Source: an uncultured Prevotellaceae bacterium (GTDB lineage Bacteria; Bacteroidota; Bacteroidia; Bacteroidales; Bacteroidaceae). Taken from it: a stretch of DNA of 64,000 nucleotides. Position 1 is the first letter of the stretch. Every line of letters starts with the position of its first letter. Positions 53,971 through 61,728 of the stretch are shown in pieces. A program made the position numbers and the translations under genes. The notes beneath the pieces are model-generated. The model was not told the origin of the DNA, searched no databases, and saw only the letters and a list, made by a program, of their open reading frames with translations. Where the stretch lies: contig CACXIP010000014.1 of NCBI GenBank assembly GCA_902767775.1, positions 1 through 64,000 of the forward strand. Reading direction: 5' to 3'.

Positions 53971-55632
53971 CTATCCTTCTAATGCAGAGAGATATTCCGT
54001 AATATCCATCGCATCTTGATAAGCTCTTGACTCCCTGAAGACAATGATGGGTGTCACCTTCTCCAAGGTGTCTTTGTTGATGACGGATGCGACAGGAAGA
54101 TTGGCGGTAAGTTCGGGCTTCAGCCAGGCGTTGTTCCACAATGGAGTGCTAAAGTTCCCCATCACCAATTGACAGAGGCGCATGGTGTATGGCGACTTCT
54201 TGCGCTTCTTGTCCTGGGTGTAAGTGATGTTCTGGAGCCACAGTTGGTTGTATTCTGAGTTGGGCTGACCACACAACTTACCATACACCTTATCGATGAT
54301 ATCACGCTTCTCCTTCATATCCTCCATCGAATCTACAACCCGGCTGATGACACGGAGGGCATAATGGCTGAGGGTGACATTCTCCAATGCAATTTGCGTG
54401 GCAACAGCTGAGATGGCACGGATGTTCTCTAATATCTTGCCTGCTATCAGTATTTCATCTTCGTCTTTGTCTCCCTTGCTTCTGAAAAGGACATTGGGGG
54501 ATTTTTTCCTCTTCCTGGGCTTCAACCTCTCTTCAATGCGTTTGTCAAGATTTGAGAGCATGTTACGTATCTGACCGCTGTTGGGATATTGACGCGCGAA
54601 CATCAGGATGTAGAGCAGGTGTTTCTGTATGCCGTCAAAGTCACACCCTTTCTTGTTGAAGATGGGCGTATTGAAGATATAGAACAACTTGTCGGGTTTG
54701 ATGGAGTCGGTCACGATGGACTCGCTGATTCTGGTTTTCTGGGAGTTCATCCTGAAATTCAGGCTCTCCAAAACAGATTGCAGGGTGTAGGAAATCTCCT
54801 CAAGGGCATCCTTATCGTTGCAGAAAATCCGATAGTCGTCACGATAGCGCAAAACCTCATACGCCGGGAAGGTTTTCTTCTTTCTTTTGTATGATGCCGC
54901 CAACTTCTGCAAAGCCTCATGCAGCAGGAGGTCGGAATAGCCAAGCACTATCTCACCGACGAAGTCGAACAACACACTGCCCTGAGGAATACCAATATTG
55001 TGCCCATGCTGAAGAGCGCGGAGGTATTTCTGAATGTTTTTTGCCAACTGGTGATTATCGGCATTCTCTTGTTTGGTATTCTTGCACAGCAACGCCCATT
55101 CGACGGACTGCGGGTTGATGCTGCCATAGCAGTTGGTGATATCAGTAACAAACATATAGCGGTATTCCAGCGACAGTTCCAAGGAGCGCTGCTCAATAGA
55201 ATTCCACCAATTGAGGATGGTAGCTGCCTTATTGAATTGTTCCACTTTTTCAGGTATCAGCGGCATGGCACATGAAGAGATGTGAGGCACGGCAAATGCC
55301 TTGAAACATTTCTGAATGCTCTCCCATCCCGTCGCGCTGCACAATTCCCGTGCCAGGAAATAATATAGGTATGGGTTGGCAAGAATCAGCGGACGAACGG
55401 CATACCGACCATCCTTGTTCAAAAGGATGTCGAGATTGACATTTTCCAAATCATCTGGTTGGACGTCTGTCAAGCAGTCATCGTACTCCTTATCAGCGAT
55501 TGTCTCCTTGACATATGCAAGGACCCTATTGAAATCAAAATACTCGGGGAGTTCAAAACCATGGAATTGCTCAGACTTCATAAAGAAATCCAAAGCCTCG
55601 TCATGACTTAAGGAAAGGACAAATTTTGGCAT
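53971..55632 (-). CDS. Reverse transcriptase, defence-associated (DRT/UG-like) type
   Basis: A 553-residue reverse transcriptase. The ATG at 55632 (MPKFVLSLSHDEALDFFMKS) is preferred; the 42 upstream in-frame codons are AT-rich leader. Motif A is MFVTDITNCYGSI (160-172), with the catalytic Asp at 164, motif B GIPQGSV (214-220), motif C YRDDYRIF (263-270), and motif D around NFRMNSQKT. The N-terminal 120 residues and C-terminal 240 residues are helical and carry no maturase, endonuclease or integrase domain, unlike group II intron or diversity-generating enzymes. That matches the stand-alone unknown-group/DRT antiviral reverse transcriptases, many of which use an upstream non-coding RNA. Which DRT subtype is not resolved. 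It is alone, AT-richer than flanking genes and bounded by unrelated metabolism genes, suggesting a transferred defence islet. Confidence 0.82.
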   Translation of the reverse strand: MPKFVLSLSHDEALDFFMKSEQFHGFELPEYFDFNRVLAYVKETIADKEYDDCLTDVQPDDLENVNLDILLNKDGRYAVRPLILANPYLYYFLARELCSATGWESIQKCFKAFAVPHISSCAMPLIPEKVEQFNKAATILNWWNSIEQRSLELSLEYRYMFVTDITNCYGSINPQSVEWALLCKNTKQENADNHQLAKNIQKYLRALQHGHNIGIPQGSVLFDFVGEIVLGYSDLLLHEALQKLAASYKRKKKTFPAYEVLRYRDDYRIFCNDKDALEEISYTLQSVLESLNFRMNSQKTRISESIVTDSIKPDKLFYIFNTPIFNKKGCDFDGIQKHLLYILMFARQYPNSGQIRNMLSNLDKRIEERLKPRKRKKSPNVLFRSKGDKDEDEILIAGKILENIRAISAVATQIALENVTLSHYALRVISRVVDSMEDMKEKRDIIDKVYGKLCGQPNSEYNQLWLQNITYTQDKKRKKSPYTMRLCQLVMGNFSTPLWNNAWLKPELTANLPVASVINKDTLEKVTPIIVFRESRAYQDAMDITEYLSALEG

Positions 55633-56150
55633 AAAATATTGTTTTGGTTGTAAATTTTTTTGATAGTTCTCTTGTTGAATCGGTTGGTAGTTATTTTGTC
55701 TTGGTATTTCTATAACCTTGATGTCAATATAGAGTGAAATTGAAGTTTTTTCTATCACTCTATGGTCAAAATGACATTCCTTTTTTCATTTCGAATCAAG
55801 GGGACGCGAATCAAGGGGACGGAGATTTTGATACGTTATCGTCTTCTTGTCATTTTATCAACCATTCTGGGAGTAATTTAGTGATGATATCTGCGGTCAT
55901 AGGCAGACTTTGCTGACAGCCATAACATAAGGTAACACAACCATAACAAGTCACAACATAAGGTAACATAACTATAACAAGCCATAACAAAAATAACTGA
56001 GTCTGAGTCTGATTATGATTCAAAGAAAAAAGAAACTTCTCCAAGGAGAAGCAAAGAAAAAAGTTTCTTTGTCACTCGCGACTTCCATAACTTCTGCTAC
56101 TCCCGTCAGGTTAGATGAGATGAAGCAATGGTCAAAATGACATTCGTTAT
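55633..56150 (-). ncRNA. Repeat-rich leader of the reverse transcriptase: candidate template or effector RNA
   Basis: About 500 non-coding bases precede the reverse transcriptase in its own sense. They contain: an 18-base direct repeat GAATGTCATTTTGACCAT at 56145-56128 and 55779-55762; a partial reverse copy at 55865-55849 that can pair with either; a 31-base tandem repeat (2.5 copies, about 55921-55990, unit with AAGGTAACA); a hairpin CTTCTCCTTGGAGAAG (56051-56036) in the 10-bp arms AAAGAAACTT/AAGTTTCTTT and followed by a T-rich run; and two CCCCTTGATTCG copies (55819-55793). A 64-codon frame across the 31-base repeat changes phase in each unit, so it is unlikely to be coding. No sure promoter was found. 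By analogy with DRT systems this is where their RNA would lie. Confidence 0.45.
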
Positions 56151-56172
56151 TTCCATATCGCAATTATCTTTG
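56143..56172 (+). promoter_or_regulatory. Promoter of the sulfatase gene
   Basis: TATCTTTG at 56165-56172 is a perfect -7 element with a weak upstream TTCG near 56143. The leader would be about 115 bases. The 18-base repeat shared with the reverse-transcriptase leader lies immediately upstream. Confidence 0.5.
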
Positions 56173-56294
56173 CAGCAGCACCAATGCCATGATGAGGGAT
56201 GGCAAAATTGTTGGATGCTTTGCCTTGTTTTTCCAGATTATTCCGTAAATTTGCTGCGTGGGAAGACACAGCAAGCATAATAAAAACTACTGGC

Positions 56295-57740
56295 ATGAAG
56301 AGAAACAAACACAATAGAGGGAAAAGAACCATACAGTTAAGCGGCAAGCAGGTCTTCCGATTCGGAAGTCTGGTGGCGGCAGGAATCATCATCCCCCATG
56401 CGGCAGAAGGCGGGACACCCAAAACCAAAGCAACACCGGAAAGGCCAAACATCATCTTCATCCTGGCAGATGATATGGGATACGGCGATTTGTCGTGCTA
56501 CGGCAGCGAGTATGTGAAGACACCCAACATCGACCAATTGGCGGCCACAGGCACCCGATTCACACAGTGCTACGCAGGAAGCGGCATCAGTTCACCCTCT
56601 CGCTGTTCGCTGATGACTGGCAAGAACACAGGCAACACACGCATCCGCGACAACCAATGTCCGGTGGGCGGCATCCAAGGGATAAAAATCAATGCCAATG
56701 GCGACACGACATATATCCGCCGTGCCAACCTGTTGCCCGAGGACACCACCCTCGCCACCGTGGTGGGAGCCGCCGGCTACCGCACCTGTCTGGTGAACAA
56801 ATGGCACCTTGACGGCTATGACCCCGGGGCATCGCCTAACCATCGTGGGTTTGACGAGTTCTATGGTTGGACCATCTCTACCGTACATTCCAACTCGCCC
56901 TATTACTATCCCTACTACCGTTTCGACAACGACAAGCTCATCCACATCAAGGCTAACGCACACGACCGTCATGTGAAGCACAACACCGACCTGTCGACCG
57001 ATGATGCCATCAAGTTCATCAAGCGCAACAAGAACAATCCCTTCTTCCTCTACCTCGCCTTCGACGCACCCCACGAGCCATATATCATCGACAATACGGT
57101 GTGGTATGATGATGAGGAATGGGATATGAACACCAAGCGCTACGCGGCACTCATCACCCACATGGATGCCGCCATCGGTCGGTTGCTGAAAGAACTCGAC
57201 CGTCTGCACCTGCGCGACAACACGTTGGTCATCTTCGCCTCAGACAATGGTGCTGCCGTACAGGCGCCCCTAAAGCTGTTCAACTGCAACGCGGGATTCA
57301 GGGGCCGCAAGGGGCAGTTGTATGAGGGTGGCATCCGTGTTCCGCTCATCGTCAACCAGCCAGGGCGTGTGCCTGTGCAGACTCTCGACAACATCATCTA
57401 TTTCCCCGACATCATGCCCACCTTCGCAGCGCTGACTGGAGCGACAGCCCATCTGCCACAAGGCATCAACGGCATCAACATCCTACCGTTGTTCTATGGG
57501 CAACAGGTGGACACCGACAACCGTATGCTCTACTGGGAATTCACGGGCAAGCAGCGGGCAGCACGGCGTGGCGACTGGAAATGTGTGACGGTGAAGCGTG
57601 ACGCACCACTGGAGTTGTACAACCTGCGCGAAGATGTGACGGAGAGCCATAACCTGGCTGACCAATACCCTGAGATGGTGGAAGAGTTTGACCGTGAGAT
57701 GAAGGCAGGGAGGACACCATCCGAATACTGGCCGGACTGA
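56295..57740 (+). CDS. Sulfatase, Ser-type (formylglycine-dependent arylsulfatase family)
   Basis: A 481-residue exported sulfatase. The ATG at 56295 opens MKRNKHNRGKRTIQLSGKQ and a twin-basic leader with a hydrophobic segment ending PHAAEG. Metal site RPNIIFILADDMGYGDLSCY; the sulfatase signature is GSGISSPSRCSLMTGKNTG, where the residue converted to formylglycine is Ser (S-x-P-S-R) and not Cys. This type needs the anaerobic radical-SAM maturase, whose gene converges 6 bases downstream. FASDNGAAVQAPLKLF and RGRKGQLYEGGIRVPLIV complete the active site. Its target is a sulfated glycan, host or algal, unknown. Confidence 0.92.
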   Translation: MKRNKHNRGKRTIQLSGKQVFRFGSLVAAGIIIPHAAEGGTPKTKATPERPNIIFILADDMGYGDLSCYGSEYVKTPNIDQLAATGTRFTQCYAGSGISSPSRCSLMTGKNTGNTRIRDNQCPVGGIQGIKINANGDTTYIRRANLLPEDTTLATVVGAAGYRTCLVNKWHLDGYDPGASPNHRGFDEFYGWTISTVHSNSPYYYPYYRFDNDKLIHIKANAHDRHVKHNTDLSTDDAIKFIKRNKNNPFFLYLAFDAPHEPYIIDNTVWYDDEEWDMNTKRYAALITHMDAAIGRLLKELDRLHLRDNTLVIFASDNGAAVQAPLKLFNCNAGFRGRKGQLYEGGIRVPLIVNQPGRVPVQTLDNIIYFPDIMPTFAALTGATAHLPQGINGINILPLFYGQQVDTDNRMLYWEFTGKQRAARRGDWKCVTVKRDAPLELYNLREDVTESHNLADQYPEMVEEFDREMKAGRTPSEYWPD

Positions 57741-57746
57741 ATTGTG

Positions 57747-58910
57747 TCACGTTGAAGACAGTCGTTCAGCCATGTCGCGCATGAAAGGCTCGGTATGGGC
57801 AAAAAACTGTCGATAGCCCTCGCAAAGGTAGTTGAGGCGAGGGGAACCAGGACTGGTAGGGATGAGTCGGTTTTTCGGACACTCGCCATGGCAAATGAAC
57901 TCATACGGGCATGAGCGGCACTGTTGTGGAAGGGAGGTCTTGAGGGTGCGGAAGACGTTCTGCTGGGCACTGTAGACAAGTTCCGCCAGCGGCTGCTCAA
58001 GGATATTGCCCAAGCGATGTTCTGGAAAGACAAAATGGTCGCACGAATAGACATCGCCATTGAACTCCATCACCAAGGCATGACCACACTTCGCTGCCAT
58101 GGAGCACACACCAGGCTCGATGCCCATATAGTTGGCGAGCACCGACTCGAACAACTGCACATAATACTCACCCACATCTTGTTTCCGCCATTCATCAAAG
58201 ACGGCACAAAGGAAATTGCCCCACTGTTGCGGCGTGACCGACTCAGGAGTCATGACTGGCGGTTCAGTTCCAGAAGGTCGGTTGACCGTCTCCACGATGG
58301 GTGTGAACTGGATGTACCGGCAACCGATGTCCCTGAAGAAATGATAGAACTCACGAGGATGGTCAGCATTGAGCCTGTTGACCACCGCCATGGCATTCCA
58401 CATCACCCCGTGGCGGTCGAGCATCTCGATTGCCCGCATCACCTGATGGTGCGTCCCCCCACCCCGCCGGTCTTTGCGATACGCATCATGAAGTGGCTGC
58501 GGTCCATCGACGGAAAGTCCCACCAACCATCCATTGTCGTGAAAGAAGCGGCACCACTCCTCGGTGAGCAGCGTCCCATTGGTCTGAATGCAGTTGTCGA
58601 CAACATGCCGTCCCGCATACCGATGCTGCAGGGCAATGGCATTTTGATAGAACGAGAGGGGGCGCAGCAGCGTCTCTCCGCCGTGCCAGGAGAAAAGCAC
58701 CTCGCGCTGCGGCTGCATGGCGATATACTGCCGAGTGAACTCCTCCAGCAGGCTGTCGCTCATGACATGGTGCGGTATGTCACTGTAGAGACCGGACTTA
58801 TCCAAGTAATAGCAGTAGCGACATGATAGGTTGCACCGCGCCCCAGCGGGTTTTAGCATCACATAGACGGGATGCACGAAAGGCGATATGGCATTGGGAA
58901 TGGTTTCCAT
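57747..58910 (-). CDS. Anaerobic sulfatase-maturating enzyme (radical SAM, SPASM)
   Basis: A 387-residue radical SAM enzyme. The ATG at 58910 (METIPNAISPFVHPVYVMLK) is used. Cluster motif C-x3-C-x2-C is in CNLSCRYCYY, LFSWHGGETLLRP is the GGE-like SAM site, and the SPASM cysteines follow (CSMAAKCGH, YSCDHF, QQCRSCPYEFICHGECPKN) for two auxiliary iron-sulphur clusters. It oxidises the sulfatase's Ser to formylglycine in the cytosol before export. It lies convergent with that sulfatase. Motifs and length are normal. Confidence 0.93.
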   Translation of the reverse strand: METIPNAISPFVHPVYVMLKPAGARCNLSCRYCYYLDKSGLYSDIPHHVMSDSLLEEFTRQYIAMQPQREVLFSWHGGETLLRPLSFYQNAIALQHRYAGRHVVDNCIQTNGTLLTEEWCRFFHDNGWLVGLSVDGPQPLHDAYRKDRRGGGTHHQVMRAIEMLDRHGVMWNAMAVVNRLNADHPREFYHFFRDIGCRYIQFTPIVETVNRPSGTEPPVMTPESVTPQQWGNFLCAVFDEWRKQDVGEYYVQLFESVLANYMGIEPGVCSMAAKCGHALVMEFNGDVYSCDHFVFPEHRLGNILEQPLAELVYSAQQNVFRTLKTSLPQQCRSCPYEFICHGECPKNRLIPTSPGSPRLNYLCEGYRQFFAHTEPFMRDMAERLSST

Positions 58911-58934
58911 CCTTGGCAGTTTTTCTCGTCGATG

Positions 58935-58994
58935 CAAAAATACATAAAAATGTCGGATTCAACGGGGCAAAGTAAGATTTTTATCGTATCTTTG
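58935..58994. promoter_or_regulatory. Divergent promoters of the maturase and GH26 genes
   Basis: Minus strand -7 TATTTTTG at 58942-58935 for the sulfatase maturase; plus strand -7 TATCTTTG at 58987-58994 for GH26. Both match TAnnTTTG fully and leave short leaders of about 20-25 bases. Confidence 0.6.
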
Positions 58995-59014
58995 TCGGCT
59001 CAAACTACTGAAAC

Positions 59015-60577
59015 ATGAAGAAAATTGCCATTATCCTTGTTGTGTCGCTCTGCTGCCTGCAGTCTGTCCTCGCCCAGAACGGCACCAAAATGGAAGCAGA
59101 GAATGCGTACTATTCCAATTGCAAACTCATCAACGACAAAAAATACTCTGGTGGAAAGGCACTTGAGCTGACGGATGAAAATGCCAGAATCAATTTCTCA
59201 TACCAAGCCCCTGAGCGGGGAAAATACACCATCCATGTTGGTTACGATGCACTTTACGGACCCAAGATGGTCAACGTGACCGTCAACGGCAGCACATTTT
59301 CCTTCCAGACGGGCAACACGGTAATGGAAGAAGCCGAGGTAGGTACTTTCTTTATGAACCAAGGCACTAACTCCATCGTGATTACACCAAGTTGGACATG
59401 GTTCCGCATCGATTACATCCGTATAGAGAAAGGTGGCAGCACATTGGAGTTCGACATCGCAGCAAACCCTGTTGACACTCATGCCTCCGACGCCGCCAGG
59501 ACACTTTATACGTTCCTTTACGAGAACTTCGGAAAGAAGACCATCTCAGGTATTATGACGGGCGACATGACAACAGCCAATGGGAATGTCACCCAGCATG
59601 CTGATGTGCAGGCCGTCTACAGAGCGTCGGGCAAATATCCCGCCCTTGTCGGTTTTGACTTCATGAATGCCACCGGAAAGAGTGGAAACACTTCATGGAA
59701 CAAGAGCTACACAACAGCCTCCATCAATTTGGCTGAAGACACTTACAAGCGTGGCGGCATTCCTGCCTTCACCTGGCACTGGCGCGACCCCAGCCGACGC
59801 ACGGATGCCTTTTACACAGCCGACTGCAACATGAAGATAACAGACGCCATGAATGCCGACGGCACATGGAACACCTCTTCGGCTTTGTATGCCAACATCA
59901 TCAAGGACATCGACACCGTCGCCGATTATTTTCTCTCCATGCAGAGCAAGGGAATGGCCTGTGTCTTCCGTCCTCTCCATGAGGCAAGTGGTGGCTGGTT
60001 CTGGTGGGGACGTGAGGGAGCAGTGCCTTTCGTCAAACTCTACAGGCTGGTTTACGATGAAATGGTGAACGTGAAAGGTGTCCACAATGTCATTTGGATA
60101 TGGAACGCAGGTGAGAACGACAGAGACTGGAATCCCAGCGACAACTATTATGACGTTGTCTCAGCCGACATCTACAACAATGATTTCGACTATTCCAGCA
60201 ACTATATTTCGTTTGACAAGCTCAAAAAGCTTACCAAAGGCAAGAAAATCATCGCCTTGTCAGAAAACGGTCCCATCCCCGACATCGAAAGGGAGTTTGA
60301 GGAGGAAGCCGTCTGGTCGTGGTGGATGCCCTGGTATCAGACCTGGAACGGGAAGTTTGTTGACAAAACCAGTACTGCAGAATGGAAGAAATGCATGAAC
60401 GACAGCCGTGTCATCACCCTTAACGACCTTGCCGGCTGGGATGTCTATGCCAACATCGACATTCTCAATACCCCCAAGGCCACAAGACAAGAAATCTACG
60501 ACCTCCAAGGCCGCCGCCTATTCAGCATACCTTCCAAAGGTTTTTATATCATGAACGGGAAAAAATTCCTCAAGTAA
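59015..60577 (+). CDS. GH26 beta-mannanase with N-terminal CBM35-like domain
   Basis: A 520-residue secreted enzyme. Signal peptide 1-20 (ending VLAQ) is followed by a CBM35/6-like module (about 25-145; MEAENAYYSNCKLINDKKYS, WFRIDYIRIEKGG). The GH26 catalytic barrel (about 160-480) has acid/base Glu in FRPLHEASGGWFWWG and nucleophile Glu in IIALSENGPIPD, with the family's WHWRDPS and VIWIWNAGENDRDWNP. The C-terminus IYDLQGRRLFSIPSKGFYI, then MNGKKFLK, is the tail shared with the protein at 20676. It would cut beta-1,4-mannan. It is not part of a SusCD locus here. Confidence 0.9.
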   Translation: MKKIAIILVVSLCCLQSVLAQNGTKMEAENAYYSNCKLINDKKYSGGKALELTDENARINFSYQAPERGKYTIHVGYDALYGPKMVNVTVNGSTFSFQTGNTVMEEAEVGTFFMNQGTNSIVITPSWTWFRIDYIRIEKGGSTLEFDIAANPVDTHASDAARTLYTFLYENFGKKTISGIMTGDMTTANGNVTQHADVQAVYRASGKYPALVGFDFMNATGKSGNTSWNKSYTTASINLAEDTYKRGGIPAFTWHWRDPSRRTDAFYTADCNMKITDAMNADGTWNTSSALYANIIKDIDTVADYFLSMQSKGMACVFRPLHEASGGWFWWGREGAVPFVKLYRLVYDEMVNVKGVHNVIWIWNAGENDRDWNPSDNYYDVVSADIYNNDFDYSSNYISFDKLKKLTKGKKIIALSENGPIPDIEREFEEEAVWSWWMPWYQTWNGKFVDKTSTAEWKKCMNDSRVITLNDLAGWDVYANIDILNTPKATRQEIYDLQGRRLFSIPSKGFYIMNGKKFLK

Positions 60578-60620
60578 ATGATGAGAAGACTTATCTTTTT
60601 TGCCCGTTTCTGACAGATTG

Positions 60621-61376
60621 ATGGAAGCCAAGAAAAAGGATATGGAAAAGATGCCAACCATCGGTGGGAGAAACGATATTGTCAACGGCCTGCGCGACGG
60701 CATACCCATTGCGATGGGCTACTTTGCCGTGGCATTCTCGCTGGGCATCATCGCCAAGAAGGCCGGCATCACGGCAATGCTTGGTTTTGTGAGCAGTTTT
60801 TTCACCCGTGCCTCTGCCGGAGAGTATGGTGTTTATACCTTGATAGCCATCAATGCAGCATATGTAGAGATTGTGGCCATGAGTTTAGTTGCCAACCTGC
60901 GCTACATGCTGATGAGTGCGGCACTATCACAGAAGATTGCCCCCGGGACACCATGGTACCATCGTCTGCTGATGGCATGCTGTGTGACCGATGAGGTATT
61001 TGGCATCTCTGTCAATCATCAAGGCTATACACCACCTGCCTACACCTATTCAGCAGCCCTGATTTCCACCTTTTGCTGGGCATCAGGCTGTGCGGCAGGT
61101 GTTGTGGCAGGCGGACTGCTCCCCTCCTCCATCGTGTCGGCATTGAGCGTCGCACTTTATGGCATGTTCATCGCCATCATCATGCCACCGTCGCGCTCCG
61201 ACCGCAACGTGCTCTATGCCGTTGTCGCCAGTTTTGTATTGAGCGGACTATGTGCCATTGCCCCCATTGTCAGCAACTGGAGTTCAGGCACACGCACCAT
61301 CGTGCTGACGGTGCTCATATCATTGGTTGCCGCATGGCTCAAACCCATAAAAGATACTGACGATGGAGAAGCGTGA
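60621..61376 (+). CDS. azlC: AzlC-family branched-chain amino acid permease subunit
   Basis: A 251-residue membrane protein with about seven hydrophobic segments, typical of the large subunit AzlC (GLRDGIPIAMGYFAVAFSLG, and the conserved ACCVTDEVFGIS). Start at 60621 (MEAKKKDMEKMPTIGG) or 60642 is possible. It exports branched-chain amino acids together with AzlD, whose gene overlaps by 14 bases. It follows GH26 by about 40 bases, though a functional link is unlikely. Confidence 0.88.
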   Translation: MEAKKKDMEKMPTIGGRNDIVNGLRDGIPIAMGYFAVAFSLGIIAKKAGITAMLGFVSSFFTRASAGEYGVYTLIAINAAYVEIVAMSLVANLRYMLMSAALSQKIAPGTPWYHRLLMACCVTDEVFGISVNHQGYTPPAYTYSAALISTFCWASGCAAGVVAGGLLPSSIVSALSVALYGMFIAIIMPPSRSDRNVLYAVVASFVLSGLCAIAPIVSNWSSGTRTIVLTVLISLVAAWLKPIKDTDDGEA

Positions 61377-61674
61377 GATGATTATCTGCATCATGTTGGC
61401 GATTGTCACCACCAACCTCATCCGCATTCTGCCGATGACACTCATCAAGGGCAGGATACGGAACTTGTTTCTTCGCAGTTTTCTATATTATGTGCCTTAC
61501 GTCACGCTGGCCGTGATGACCTTTCCCGCTATTGTCGAGACCACGCTGTCGCCAGTTTCAGGCATCGTTGCCCTTGTTGTCGGCCTCATTGCCGCATGGC
61601 GCGGCGCAGGACTTTTCCCCGTTGCCATCATTTGTTGCGCTATCGCCTATCTGATGGATGGGATAATGATGTGA
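61363..61674 (+). CDS. azlD: AzlD-family small permease subunit
   Basis: A 103-residue membrane protein with three to four helices. It contains TNLIRILPMTLIKGRIRN and SFLYYVPYVTLAVMTFPAIV, characteristic of AzlD, the partner of AzlC. Start overlaps AzlC's end, so the two are coupled. Confidence 0.88.
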   Translation: MEKREMIICIMLAIVTTNLIRILPMTLIKGRIRNLFLRSFLYYVPYVTLAVMTFPAIVETTLSPVSGIVALVVGLIAAWRGAGLFPVAIICCAIAYLMDGIMM

Positions 61675-61728
61675 GGGATGGTATAAGTTGGGCATGTCAG
61701 ACGGACAGTCCCCATGCATGAGGATGTT

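Noticed and set aside
55850-56044. A 64-codon minus-strand frame upstream of the reverse transcriptase, including MTADIITKLLPEWLIK
   Set aside because: It begins at a TTG, crosses a 31-base tandem repeat out of phase and matches no convincing full-length family. The last 16 codons might be a transposase scrap, but this cannot be shown.
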